A stretch of DNA of 64,000 bases from Microbacterium sp. AG1240 (lineage in GTDB: Bacteria; Actinomycetota; Actinomycetes; Actinomycetales; Microbacteriaceae), in the NCBI RefSeq assembly GCF_003635115.1, contig NZ_RBXJ01000001.1, forward strand, positions 992,001-1,056,000, given 5' to 3'. Below, piece by piece: positions 35,528 to 44,444 of this stretch. Numbering within the stretch: the first letter of the stretch is position 1; each line of letters begins with the position of its first letter. The notes under the pieces were generated by a model. That model saw nothing but the letters and a program-made list of their open reading frames with translations, ran no database searches and was not told the DNA's origin. The position numbers and the translations under genes were made by a program.

Positions 35528-36406
35528 GTGAGCTCCGCGACTCCCACCCGCGCGGTGTGGTCGTTCGAGGCGATCGGCACGATGTGGTCGATCGAGACCG
35601 ACGCCCCTCTGGGCCACGGGGTGCGCCTCGAGGTCGAGACGGCGATCGACGCGTTCGACCGCGACTGGTCGCGGTTCCGCGACGACTCGGTCGTGTCCCG
35701 GTTGGCCGGCTCGGGAGGCTCTGCTCCCGTTCCGCCCGATGCCGTCGCGATGCTCGACGTCTACACCGCGCTCGATGAGGCCACGCGGGGAGCGGTGAAC
35801 CCGCTCGTGGGCGCGTCGCTCGCCCGCCTGGGCTATGACGCGCGGTACTCGCTCGTCGCGCAGGGCGACCCGATCGCTGCGCCCGAGCACTGGCGCGACA
35901 TCGTGCGGTGGGATTCCGGCACCCTCGCGGTGGCCGCACCGGCGACGATCGATGTGGGAGCTGTGGGCAAGGGACGGCTGGTCGACCTCGTGACCGATGT
36001 CGTCTCCCGCGCCGTCGACGGCGACCTCGTCGTCGACGGCGGCGGCGACCTCGTCGTGCGCGGGACCCCGCAGCGGATCGGGCTGGAGCATCCGTACGAC
36101 CCGCGCCGCGTCATCGGCGCCGTGACGGTGGCGGATGCTGCGCTCTGCGCCTCGGCCGTCACCCGCCGCGCCTGGGGCGAGGGGCTTCACCACGTGCTCG
36201 ACGCACGGACGGGCGCCCCCGTGCGCGCGTACGCGGCGACGTGGGCGCTCGCCCCCGACGCTCTGCACGCCGACGCGCTCGCGACGGCGCTGTTCTTCGA
36301 CGGCGGGCCCGAGCTCGCCGCTTCCTGGGGAGCCCACTGGGTTCGAATGCGCACGGACGGCCGCGTGGAGTGGTCGCCGGGCAGTGAGGCAGAGTTGTTC
36401 ACGTGA
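35528..36406 (+). CDS. apbE: FAD:protein FMN transferase
   Basis: ApbE transfers FMN from FAD to a Ser/Thr of FMN-binding domains, here most likely the lipoprotein encoded eight bases upstream. The 292-residue protein has FEAIGTMWSIE, the family core TIDVGAVGKGRLVDLV, DGGGDLVVRG, HHVLDARTGAPV and the metal-binding ADALATALFF. There is no signal peptide, so modification would occur in the cytosol or a partner must move it; many actinobacterial ApbE proteins look similar. GTG 35528 was chosen as the first start after the lipoprotein stop. It overlaps the next gene by ATGA. Confidence 0.9.
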   Translation: MSSATPTRAVWSFEAIGTMWSIETDAPLGHGVRLEVETAIDAFDRDWSRFRDDSVVSRLAGSGGSAPVPPDAVAMLDVYTALDEATRGAVNPLVGASLARLGYDARYSLVAQGDPIAAPEHWRDIVRWDSGTLAVAAPATIDVGAVGKGRLVDLVTDVVSRAVDGDLVVDGGGDLVVRGTPQRIGLEHPYDPRRVIGAVTVADAALCASAVTRRAWGEGLHHVLDARTGAPVRAYAATWALAPDALHADALATALFFDGGPELAASWGAHWVRMRTDGRVEWSPGSEAELFT

Positions 36407-37971
36407 TCGCCACCCTCGTCGCGGGTTCTTCCCGCGTTCTCGCCGTCCTCGGACGCGTCTCGATGTATCGGCTCGTGATGATGTCGCTCGCCGTGCTGGC
36501 AGCGCTGTCGTTCGTGCTGTCGTTCTTCGACCTCGTCGGCCCCGGGCCGTTCGAGATCCTCGTCACGGCGGTGGTGCTCGCCCTCGCGTGCGCGGGCGCC
36601 GATCTCGCCGCGCAGAGCGTGCTGCGCCTGCCTCGACGATTCGAGTCGTCGTTCATCACCGCGGCGATCCTCCTGTTCGTGCTGCGTCCGACGCTCGAAC
36701 CGATCGCGATCCTGGGCATCGTGCTCGCCGCGGTCGCCGCATCCCTGTCCAAGTACGTGCTCGTCTGGCGGGGCCGTCACATCTTCAACCCCGCGGCCGT
36801 CGGCGCCACGGTGCTGACCTTCGTCAGCGTGCTCGCCCCCGACCTGGGCGCGTCGTCGTGGTGGGTGGGCACCCCCGTGCTCGCGGCGCCGGTCGTCGTG
36901 CTGGGGATCGCGATCCTCTGGCGCACCGAGAAGCTGCGCATGGTGGTCGGCTTCTGGATCGTGGCCACGGCAGTCGCCTTCCTGCGCACGTCGTCGCAGT
37001 ACCAGGCGATCGGCGAGACGATCGACCCGGGCGTGCTGCTCACCCAGGTCGCGTTCTCCTCGCCGTTCCTCTTCCTCGGCGCGTTCATGCTGTCCGAGCC
37101 GCTGACGATGCCGCCCCGCCGCTGGCAGCAGTACACCGTCGCCGTCGTCGTCGGTGTCTTCGCGGGGTGGCCCATCCCGGTCGACCTCGGCATCGGCACC
37201 GTCACGCTCGGTCAGGAGCGCGCGCTCCTCATCGGCAACCTGCTCGCGTTCTTCTTCGCTGTCCGTGCGGCGGTGCGTCTGACGCTCGAGCGCCGACGCG
37301 ACCTGACCCCCACGGTGCGCGAGCTCACCTTCCAGGCCAAGCGCCCGTTCGCATTCCGCCCCGGGCAGTACCTCGAGCTCGACGTCCCCCACACGCACCC
37401 CGATGCGCGGGGAACGCGGCGCGAATTCTCGATCGCCTCGGCACCCGAAGACCTGCCGATGGTGCGGATCGCGTTCAAGGACGGGTCGAAGAGCAGCTTC
37501 AAACGCGCCCTCGCCGAGGTCGCGCCGGGCTCGCCGCTGGCCGTCACGGGCGTGTGGGGCGATTTCCTGCTGCCCGTGAAGTCGTCGTCGCCGGTGCTGC
37601 TGGTCGCCGCGGGGATCGGCGTGACACCCTTCGTGTCGCAGCTGCGGCACCTGGTCGCTACCGACCAGGACCGCGACATCGTGCTCGTCTACGTCGCGTC
37701 GACGGCCGACGAACTGGCGTTCCGCGACGACATCGTCGCCGCGGGCATCCCCGTCGTGGTCTTCACGCGCGACGAGCCGGTCGATCTGCCCCCGCGCTGG
37801 ACCTGGGCCGGACGCAGCACGCGGCTCGACTCCGACGGCCTCATCCGCGCGATACCCGACATCGAGGGCCGCCACGCCTACATCTCGGGTCCGCCCGCGC
37901 TCATCGCCGACCTCGCGCCGGCCCTCGGCCGCGCGCGGTCGCTGACCACCGACGCCTTCGCAGGCTACTGA
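36403..37971 (+). CDS. NqrB/RnfD-like membrane domain fused to ferredoxin reductase
   Basis: A 522-residue fusion. Residues 20-292 form about nine to ten membrane helices with the NqrB/RnfD-family motif RGRHIFNPAA (123-132) and MLSEPLTMPP (229-238). Residues 295-522 form an FNR-type reductase: PGQYLELDV, the FAD motif RREFSIAS (339-346), the NAD(P)H loop AAGIGVTPF (402-410) and YISGPPALI near the end. There is no 2Fe-2S domain. It should take electrons from cytosolic NAD(P)H, pass them through flavin into the membrane and deliver them to the flavinylated lipoprotein. Third gene of the operon, overlapping apbE by ATGA. Confidence 0.85.
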   Translation: MIATLVAGSSRVLAVLGRVSMYRLVMMSLAVLAALSFVLSFFDLVGPGPFEILVTAVVLALACAGADLAAQSVLRLPRRFESSFITAAILLFVLRPTLEPIAILGIVLAAVAASLSKYVLVWRGRHIFNPAAVGATVLTFVSVLAPDLGASSWWVGTPVLAAPVVVLGIAILWRTEKLRMVVGFWIVATAVAFLRTSSQYQAIGETIDPGVLLTQVAFSSPFLFLGAFMLSEPLTMPPRRWQQYTVAVVVGVFAGWPIPVDLGIGTVTLGQERALLIGNLLAFFFAVRAAVRLTLERRRDLTPTVRELTFQAKRPFAFRPGQYLELDVPHTHPDARGTRREFSIASAPEDLPMVRIAFKDGSKSSFKRALAEVAPGSPLAVTGVWGDFLLPVKSSSPVLLVAAGIGVTPFVSQLRHLVATDQDRDIVLVYVASTADELAFRDDIVAAGIPVVVFTRDEPVDLPPRWTWAGRSTRLDSDGLIRAIPDIEGRHAYISGPPALIADLAPALGRARSLTTDAFAGY

Positions 37972-38033
37972 CCCGCCGTCCCGTCGCCTGCGTGCGCGAG
38001 CACACGGGTCGGGTTCGTGCGCACGGGGTGGTG

Positions 38034-38070
38034 CCGGGCGCAGACCGTGTGCCCGGGCGCAGAGCGTGTG
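38034..38070 (+). repeat. 18-base direct repeat
   Basis: CCGGGCGCAGACCGTGTG (38034-38051) is repeated as CCGGGCGCAGAGCGTGTG (38053-38070) with one mismatch and one base between. It precedes the GGGGC array in the gap between two convergent genes. Confidence 0.7.
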
Positions 38071-38075
38071 CTCGC

Positions 38076-38135
38076 GGGGCGGGGCGGGGCGGGGCGGGGC
38101 TGGGCGGGGCGGGGCTGGGCGGGGCGGGGCGGGGC
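38076..38135 (+). repeat. (GGGGC)12 pentamer array
   Basis: Twelve consecutive pentamers: ten GGGGC and two TGGGC (units 6 and 9). The G-rich strand has more than enough G-tracts to form G-quadruplexes. It lies just beyond the histidine kinase stop and may act as a terminator or a slippage-prone site. No coding use is seen. Confidence 0.9.
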
Positions 38136-38147
38136 GGATGCTGCGCG

Positions 38148-39593
38148 TCAGGCGGGGTCGGACGGCTTCGCCGGAAGCCGCACCTCGAACGTGGTGTCGC
38201 CGGGCGCGCTGCTGACGGAGATCGTGCCCGCGTGGGCCTCGACGATGGCGCGGGCGATGGAGAGGCCGAGGCCGGTGCCGCCGGTCTTGCGGGCCCGCGA
38301 ACGGTCGGCGCGGGAGAACCGCTCGAACAGCTCGTCGGCGACCGCGGGGTCGACGCCGGGTCCGTCGTCGTGCACGCGCAGCACCGCCTCGTCGCGCTCG
38401 CGGCGAACCGAGACGGTGACGATCGTGCCCTCGGGCGTGTGGGTGCGAGCGTTGGCGAGCAGGTTCGCGACCACCTGGTGAAGGCGCGACGTATCGCCGG
38501 CGAGATGGACGGGCTCGTCGGGCACGTCGATCTCCCACTGGTGATCGGGCCCGGCGGGTCGGGCATCGCCGACCGCCTCGAGAGCGAGCTGGGTGAGGTC
38601 GACGGTTCCGTAGACGAGCTCCTGCCCCTCGTCGAGGCGGGCGAGGAGGAGCAGGTCTTCGACGAGGGTCGTCATGCGCAGCGACTGCGCCTGGATGCGG
38701 GAGAGCGCTTCGTGCGAGGTATCGCTGAGCGTCCGGTCGCGCAGCGACAGTTCCGAATAGCCCCGGATCGATGCCAGCGGGGTGCGGAGCTCGTGGCTGG
38801 CGTCGGCGACGAAGCGCCGCATGAGCTCCTCGTTCTGCTGCCGGGCCGACAACGATGCGTCCACGTGGTCGAGAAGACTGTTGAGCGCGGCGCCGACCTG
38901 GCCGATCTCGGTGCGATCGTCGGTCTGCTCGTCGGGTACGCGCTCGGTGATCGACACCTCGCCCTGGTCCATGCGCACCGACGCGACGCGCTGCGCCGTC
39001 TCGGCGACCGCGCGCAGCGGCTTCAGGCCCGCCCGGATGACGATCGCGATGATCGAGCCGAGGAGAACGAGTCCGCCGGCGGTGACGAGGGCGATCGTGG
39101 TGAGGATCTGAGCGATCGTCGAAGTCACGTCGGTCAGCGGCAGACCGAGGACGGCCGACCCCGTGCTGGCCACTCGGTACTCGCCGAGCCCGGGCAGGTC
39201 GATGACCTCCGACGCCGGGGCGCCCACGAGGGCGTTGACCACGTCGTCCATCTGGTCGGAGTCGAGCTCGCGGACGGTGTCGCCGTCGACGTACGCGCCG
39301 GTGATACCGGCGAAGTTCGACACGACGAGCACCGTGCCCGGCTCGAAGAATCCGGCCCTCAGCACCGCGCTGGCCGTGCTCTGCGGGCCGAACCGCAGCT
39401 CCTGCGCCTGCGACTGCACCTTCGTCTGCAGGTTCTCCTGCAGCACGTTGCTGAGGATCGCACTCGTTCCGAGAGCGATGCTCGCCAGGATGATCGCGAC
39501 CATGCCGATGATCGCCATCATGAGTCGGGCCTGCAGGCTGTAGGCGTGCCCGCGCCGCTTCGTGGTGGTGGCTTCGGCGGTGTCGGCCGTCAC
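38148..39593 (-). CDS. sensor histidine kinase
   Basis: A 481-residue membrane kinase. TM1 is at about residues 22-48, an extracellular domain of about 105 residues follows, and TM2 is at about 158-187. A HAMP domain leads to the H-box FVADASHELRTPLASIRGY (His267), then LVANLLANARTHTP (N-box), DDGPGV and GGTGLGLSIARAI. GTG 39593 overlaps the response-regulator stop by GTGA, so the longer upstream frame is not used. It pairs with the regulator at 39590. Its signal is unknown; the divergent MacB-type exporter or the flavin module may be the output. Confidence 0.93.
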   Translation of the reverse strand: MTADTAEATTTKRRGHAYSLQARLMMAIIGMVAIILASIALGTSAILSNVLQENLQTKVQSQAQELRFGPQSTASAVLRAGFFEPGTVLVVSNFAGITGAYVDGDTVRELDSDQMDDVVNALVGAPASEVIDLPGLGEYRVASTGSAVLGLPLTDVTSTIAQILTTIALVTAGGLVLLGSIIAIVIRAGLKPLRAVAETAQRVASVRMDQGEVSITERVPDEQTDDRTEIGQVGAALNSLLDHVDASLSARQQNEELMRRFVADASHELRTPLASIRGYSELSLRDRTLSDTSHEALSRIQAQSLRMTTLVEDLLLLARLDEGQELVYGTVDLTQLALEAVGDARPAGPDHQWEIDVPDEPVHLAGDTSRLHQVVANLLANARTHTPEGTIVTVSVRRERDEAVLRVHDDGPGVDPAVADELFERFSRADRSRARKTGGTGLGLSIARAIVEAHAGTISVSSAPGDTTFEVRLPAKPSDPA

Positions 39594-40324
39594 TGCGGTG
39601 CTTTGATCATGTAGCCCACGCCCCGGACCGTGTGGATCAGCGGCTCGCGACCGGAGTCGATCTTCTTGCGGAGGTAGGAGATGTAGAGCTCCACCACGCT
39701 GGAGCGGCCGCCGAAGTCGTAGTTCCACACGCGGTCGAGGATCTGAGCCTTGGACACGACGCGCCGCTGATTGCGCATGAGGTATCGCAGCAGTTCGAAC
39801 TCGGTCGCCGTCAGGTCGATCGACGTCCCCGCACGGGAGACCTCGTGGCTGTCCTCGTTCAGCGAGAGGTCGCCCACGTGGAGGATCGGCTCGCCGCCGC
39901 CGGCGAACGCCGTGCCCGCGCGTCGCATCAGTCCCCGCAGGCGCGCGACGACCTCCTCCAGGCTGAACGGCTTCGTGACGTAGTCGTCGCCGCCCGCGGT
40001 CAGACCCGCCACGCGGTCGGACACGGCGTCTTTCGCGGTGAGGAAGAGCACCGGCACGTCGTTGCCCGAGTGGCGAAGCCGCTGCAGCACGGCCATGCCG
40101 TCGAGGTCGGGCATCATGACGTCGAGCACCATGGCGTCGGGTGCGAAGTCGCGCGCGGCCTGGAGCGCCTGAAGGCCCGACGCGGCTGTCTGCACGTCCC
40201 AGCCCTCCATCCGCAGCGCCATCGACAGGAGGTCGGTGAGCATCTGCTCGTCGTCGACGACGAGCACGCGAAGCGCAGAGCCGTCAGGACGGGTGAGGGC
40301 GGGGGAGGCGGCGGTCGCGGTCAT
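39590..40324 (-). CDS. OmpR-family response regulator
   Basis: A 244-residue regulator with a receiver domain (DDE at 24-26, phospho-acceptor Asp68 in MVLDVMMPDLDG, switch Lys in YVTKPF) and a winged-helix DNA-binding domain (LTATEFELLRYLMRN to VRGVGYMIKAP). This is a TcrA/MprA-like actinobacterial form. I chose ATG 40324, which has CACAAT six bases upstream; GTG 40345 would add seven residues. It is divergent from the ABC permease gene, with possible target sites between. Confidence 0.93.
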   Translation of the reverse strand: MTATAASPALTRPDGSALRVLVVDDEQMLTDLLSMALRMEGWDVQTAASGLQALQAARDFAPDAMVLDVMMPDLDGMAVLQRLRHSGNDVPVLFLTAKDAVSDRVAGLTAGGDDYVTKPFSLEEVVARLRGLMRRAGTAFAGGGEPILHVGDLSLNEDSHEVSRAGTSIDLTATEFELLRYLMRNQRRVVSKAQILDRVWNYDFGGRSSVVELYISYLRKKIDSGREPLIHTVRGVGYMIKAPQ

Positions 40325-40344
40325 GCACTCATTGTGCTCGCCCA

Positions 40345-40361
40345 CCTATGTGGTTCCTATG
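40345..40361. promoter_or_regulatory. CCTATG direct repeat, possible response-regulator site
   Basis: CCTATG occurs at 40345-40350 and 40356-40361, 11 bases apart start to start, which is one helical turn as for OmpR-family dimers on DNA. The repeat lies in the 161-bp region between the regulator gene and the divergent ABC permease gene, where it could control either. Inferred from spacing only. Confidence 0.4.
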
Positions 40362-40485
40362 GCGAATGTTATGGCTGCGCTGTGAATCCGATCTCATCGT
40401 GTTTCCACACGTGCGCCACACGCGCGACATGAGTGCGATTCCTACCGTCGGGGGACGGCGGCATCCGGGCGCCGGGAGGAGACAC

Positions 40486-41940
40486 ATGTACTGGACGTAT
40501 TTGCGCCGCGAGCTCGCCGGCCGCAAGAGACACACCATCATCGTGGCCGCGGGGCTCGCGATAGCGATCGCCCTCGTCATCGTCGTCGCGGCGTTGTCGG
40601 CCGGCGTCCGCGATGCGCAGACCCGGGCCCTCGCCTCGGTCTACGGCGTCGGCACCGACCTCACCGTCACGGGGGCGTCGGTCGAGCCCGGTCAGGGCGG
40701 GGGCTCGCGCTTCGACTTCGGGCAGGACGACGGCGAGACCGAAGACGGCACGACCAGCCTCAGCCAGTCGCGCCTGATGACCGACATGCTGCGCGGCACG
40801 CTCGAGGCCGCCGCCGTCGACACGGTGGCCTCGCTCGACGGGGTCGCGGCAGCATCCGGCGCCCTGTCGCTCACCAACACCACCTTCTCGGGCGAGATGC
40901 CCGACATGTCTCAGAGGGGCGAAGGAGTGACCCCGGGTCAGCCGCCCGCGGGCGGCGCCGACGGCGCCGGGGGAAGCGCCTTCGACATCCAGTCGTTCAG
41001 TGTGCTGGGGATCGACCCCGCCGCATCCGGGATCGGCCCGCTGTCATCGGTCACCGTCACCGACGGACGAGGGCTGGATGCGGGGGATGCGGGCGCGAAC
41101 GTCGCCGTGGTCGACAGCGGCTACGCCGCGACGAGCGCGCTCGCCGTGGGCGGCACGATCGACATCGGCGGCACCGCGATGGAGATCGTCGGCCTGGTCT
41201 CGTCGACGTCGTCCACTGCCGACACCGCAGCGGACGTCTACCTGCCGCTCGCCGTGGCCCAGACGCTCGCCGGGGTGGACGACGTCATCTCGACCGTCTA
41301 CGTGCAGGCGGCGTCGGCCGACGGCATCGGCGCGGTCCAGACCGAGATCCGATCCGCACTCCCCGATGCGACGGTCAGCTCCCAGTCCGAGCTCGCCTCG
41401 ACGGTGTCGGGGTCTCTTTCCAGCGCCTCGTCGCTCGTGTCGAGCCTCGGCACCTGGCTGTCGGTGCTGGTCCTCCTCGTCGCCCTCGTGCTCGCCGTGC
41501 TCTTCACGATCTCGGGTGTCTCCCGTCGTACTCGGGAGTTCGGCACCCTCAAGGCGATCGGCTGGTCGAACGGACGCGTGGTCGGACAGGTCGCGGGGGA
41601 GTCGCTCGTGCAGGGACTCCTCGGCGGCGCAGCCGGGCTCATCATCGGTCTGGCGGCCATCGCCGCGATCAACATCATCTCGCCGACGATCTCGTCGGCC
41701 CCCGAGACGACGACGGGCGCCCCCGGCGGAGGCCCCGGCGGGATGGGCGCGGGCGGCGGCGGACCGTTCGGGCAGGCCGCGACGCAGGTCGCCGATGTCG
41801 TACTCAACGCTCCGCTGACCCCGTGGATCATCGTGGCCGCGGTCGGCCTCGCGGTGGGAGGCGGGCTCGTCGCGGGGGCGTTCGGAGGATGGCGTGCCGC
41901 GCGCCTCAGCCCCGCAGAAGCACTGCGGTCGGTCGCATGA
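40486..41940 (+). CDS. ABC transporter permease, MacB/FtsX type
   Basis: A 484-residue membrane protein with one N-terminal helix, a large extracellular domain (about residues 40-310) and three C-terminal helices, the MacB/FtsX layout. The last cytoplasmic parts read SGVSRRTREFGTLKAIGWSNGRVVGQVAGE and GGWRAARLSPAEALRSVA, typical of the family. A Gly-rich insert (PGGGPGGMGAGGGGPFG) lies in the last extracellular loop. With the ATPase that follows 41 bases later it probably exports or resists an envelope-acting compound. GGGAGGAG precedes ATG 40486. Confidence 0.9.
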   Translation: MYWTYLRRELAGRKRHTIIVAAGLAIAIALVIVVAALSAGVRDAQTRALASVYGVGTDLTVTGASVEPGQGGGSRFDFGQDDGETEDGTTSLSQSRLMTDMLRGTLEAAAVDTVASLDGVAAASGALSLTNTTFSGEMPDMSQRGEGVTPGQPPAGGADGAGGSAFDIQSFSVLGIDPAASGIGPLSSVTVTDGRGLDAGDAGANVAVVDSGYAATSALAVGGTIDIGGTAMEIVGLVSSTSSTADTAADVYLPLAVAQTLAGVDDVISTVYVQAASADGIGAVQTEIRSALPDATVSSQSELASTVSGSLSSASSLVSSLGTWLSVLVLLVALVLAVLFTISGVSRRTREFGTLKAIGWSNGRVVGQVAGESLVQGLLGGAAGLIIGLAAIAAINIISPTISSAPETTTGAPGGGPGGMGAGGGGPFGQAATQVADVVLNAPLTPWIIVAAVGLAVGGGLVAGAFGGWRAARLSPAEALRSVA

Positions 41941-41981
41941 GACCCGGCCGTCCGTTCGACACCTCAATCGGAGAAGAGAGC

Positions 41982-42710
41982 ATGACCATCGCAGACAGCT
42001 CGAGCACCCCGTCCGGCATCGACGAGCGCTCGCCGATCTACCGCCTCGCGGGGGTCACCCGCACCTACAGACAGCGCGAGCGTGTCGTGAACGCGCTCGC
42101 GGGAGTCGATCTCGAGATCGAGCAGGGCGACTTCGTCACCATCCAGGGTCCGACGGGCGGCGGGAAGTCGACGCTCCTCCAGCTTCTCGGCGCGCTCGAC
42201 CGTCCCACCGCCGGATCGGTGCAACTCGGCGAGATCGACGTCGCCGTCGCATCGAACGCCGAGATCGGGCGCCTGCGTGCCGCCGAGATCGGCTTCGTCT
42301 TCCAGGGGTTCAACCTCATCCCGACGTTGACGGCCGCCGAGAACGTCGACATGGGTCTCGAGCCGCTCGGCCTCGACCGCGACGAGCGTGCGACCCGGGT
42401 CGCCGAAGCGCTCGCCCAGGTCGGTCTCGCCGATCGGGCCGACCACCGGCCCGGGGAGCTCTCGGGAGGGCAGCAGCAGCGGGTCGCCATCGCGCGGGCG
42501 GTGGCGAAGCGGCCGCGGGTGCTGCTGGCCGACGAGCCGACGGGCAATCTCGACGAGCGGATGCGCGACGAGATCCTCTCCGTGCTGGAGGGGCTCAATG
42601 CGGCCGGGCTCACGCTCATCGTGGTGACCCACGATTCGGCGGTCGCCGCCCGCGCCCGTCGACGCCTGCGCCTCGATCGCGGGATGGTGACCGACATCAC
42701 GCGCCGGTGA
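41982..42710 (+). CDS. ABC transporter ATPase, MacB/LolD type
   Basis: A 242-residue nucleotide-binding subunit that works with the permease upstream. Walker A is GPTGGGKST, the Q-loop is [14 protein letters not shown], the signature is [16 protein letters not shown], Walker B is [13 protein letters not shown] and the switch is VVTHD. GGAGAAGAG precedes ATG 41982. A 20-residue Ser-rich N-terminus comes before the domain. A strong inverted repeat follows its stop. Confidence 0.93.
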   Translation: MTIADSSSTPSGIDERSPIYRLAGVTRTYRQRERVVNALAGVDLEIEQGDFVTIQGPTGGGKSTLLQLLGALDRPTAGSVQLGEIDVAVASNAEIGRLRAAEIGFVFQGFNLIPTLTAAENVDMGLEPLGLDRDERATRVAEALAQVGLADRADHRPGELSGGQQQRVAIARAVAKRPRVLLADEPTGNLDERMRDEILSVLEGLNAAGLTLIVVTHDSAVAARARRRLRLDRGMVTDITRR

Positions 42711-42717
42711 CGCAAAG

Positions 42718-42792
42718 ACCGCGAGACGTCATCCCCGGCACGAGACAGCGCACTACGGTCGCAGTCTCGTATACGGAGTGACGTCTCGCGGT
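42718..42792. terminator. nested inverted repeats between convergent genes
   Basis: ACCGCGAGACGTCA (42718-42731) and TGACGTCTCGCGGT (42779-42792) are perfect 14-bp arms. A second pair, ACGAGAC (42740-42746) and GTCTCGT (42764-42770), lies inside. The element fills the gap between the ABC ATPase and gnd ends and reads the same on both strands. Confidence 0.7.
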
Positions 42793-42820
42793 TCGGGCGT
42801 TCGCGCCGCGCGGCGCGGCG

Positions 42821-44416
42821 TCAGTGCGTGTCTTCGGCCTCGATCTCGCTGCGGTCGCCCGACCACAGCGTGTGGAAGGTGCCGGGCTTGTCGATGCGCT
42901 TGTAGGTGTGCGCACCGAAGAAGTCGCGCTGGCCCTGGATGAGGGCGGCGGGCAGACGCTCGGCGCGGAGCCCGTCGTAGTAGGCCAGCGACGACGAGAA
43001 CGCCGGTGCCGGGATGCCGACTCGTGCGGACGTCGCGACGACGTCGCGCCAGGCGGACTGGCTGCGCTCGAGCGCTTCGACGAAGTACGGCGCCGTCAGC
43101 AGCACCGCGAGGTCGGGCGTCTCGGCGTAGGCCTCGGTGATGCGGTTGAGGAACTGGGCGCGGATGATGCAGCCGCCCCGCCAGATGCCCGCGATGGCGC
43201 CGAGGTCGATCTTCCAGCCGTACTCGGCCGCGCCCGCACGGATCTCATCGAACCCCTGCGAGTAGGCGACGATCTTCGACGCCCACAGCGCGAGCCGGAT
43301 CTTCTCGATGAACTCGTCCGCGTCGTCGACCGCGAAGTCGCCCTCCGCCGACGGGCCGGGCAGCCCGCCCGAGATCGCGCGCTGCTCGGCGTGCGACGAG
43401 AGCGAGCGGGCGAAGGTCGCCTCGGCGATGCCCGAGACGGGCACGCCGAGCGAGAGGGCGGTCTGCACCGTCCACGCGCCCGTGCCCTTCGCACCGGCCT
43501 GATCGACGATCACGTCGACGAGCGGGCCTCCGGTCGCCGCATCCGTCTGACGGAGCACCTCGGCGGTGATCTCGATGAGGTACGACTCGAGCTCGCCGCG
43601 GTTCCACTCGGCGAAGATCTCGGCGATCTCGGCGGGGGACTTGCCCGTGCCGCGACGGATGAGGTCGTACGCCTCGGCGATCAGCTGCATGTCGGCGTAC
43701 TCGATGCCGTTGTGCACCATCTTGACGAAGTGGCCGGCGCCGTCGTGACCCACGTGGGTGACGCACGGCTCGCCCTCGGCGACCGCGGCGATCGATTTCA
43801 GGATCGGGCCCAGGGTGACCCACGACTCGTCCGAGCCGCCGGGCATGATCGAGGGGCCGAGGAGAGCGCCCTCCTCGCCGCCGGAGACGCCCATGCCGAC
43901 GAAGTTGATGCCGGTCTCGCGGACGGCCTTCTCGCGGCGGATCGTGTCGGTGAACAGCGCGTTGCCGCCGTCGACGATGATGTCGCCCGGCTCGAAGACG
44001 CGCACGAGCTCATCGATGACGGCGTCGGTGGGGCGGCCGGCCTTGACCATGATGATCGCCGCGCGGGGCTTCTGCAGGTTGGCCGCGAACTCCTCGTAGG
44101 AGAAGGCGGGCGCGAAGCCGGCCTCGGGGTGCGCCTGCACGAGGTGCTCGGTCTTGTCGGAGCTGCGGTTGTAGACCGCGACGGTGTTGCCCTCGCGGCT
44201 GGCGAGGTTTCGAGCCAGGTTCGACCCCATCACTGCGAGACCGACGACACCGATGTTGGCCTGCCCACCGGTGGCGGGGGCGTCGACGCCGGCTTCGCCG
44301 ACGGGGCGGCGGACGTTCTCCGAACCGGGGGCCGATTCGTGGTCGGGGGCAGAATCCGGCCCGTCGGCCTGATCAGGCGAGAGGTGCTTCTGTGCGGACG
44401 TGGGGTCAGAGGACAC
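42821..44416 (-). CDS. gnd: 6-phosphogluconate dehydrogenase, decarboxylating
   Basis: Converts 6-phosphogluconate to ribulose 5-phosphate and CO2 with NADP. The 531-residue protein has the dinucleotide loop IGVVGLAVMGSNLARNLA, VYNRSSDKT, the catalytic-site segment VGMGVSGGEEGALLGPSIMPGG with HNGIEYADMQLIAE, and the substrate tail near RIDKPGTFH. About 52 residues of acidic, Pro-rich, probably disordered sequence precede the domain. AAGGAG five bases before GTG 44416 supports this longer form. The gene follows gntR by 28 bases on the same strand, linking it to gluconate use. Confidence 0.95.
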   Translation of the reverse strand: MSSDPTSAQKHLSPDQADGPDSAPDHESAPGSENVRRPVGEAGVDAPATGGQANIGVVGLAVMGSNLARNLASREGNTVAVYNRSSDKTEHLVQAHPEAGFAPAFSYEEFAANLQKPRAAIIMVKAGRPTDAVIDELVRVFEPGDIIVDGGNALFTDTIRREKAVRETGINFVGMGVSGGEEGALLGPSIMPGGSDESWVTLGPILKSIAAVAEGEPCVTHVGHDGAGHFVKMVHNGIEYADMQLIAEAYDLIRRGTGKSPAEIAEIFAEWNRGELESYLIEITAEVLRQTDAATGGPLVDVIVDQAGAKGTGAWTVQTALSLGVPVSGIAEATFARSLSSHAEQRAISGGLPGPSAEGDFAVDDADEFIEKIRLALWASKIVAYSQGFDEIRAGAAEYGWKIDLGAIAGIWRGGCIIRAQFLNRITEAYAETPDLAVLLTAPYFVEALERSQSAWRDVVATSARVGIPAPAFSSSLAYYDGLRAERLPAALIQGQRDFFGAHTYKRIDKPGTFHTLWSGDRSEIEAEDTH

Positions 44417-44444
44417 GCGAACTCCTTGAAGTCTCGGAACCCCC

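Noticed and set aside
36135..39614. An 1159-codon open frame on the plus strand
   Set aside because: Runs out of frame through apbE, the reductase fusion and antisense to the kinase; Arg/Ala/Gly-rich with no domain.
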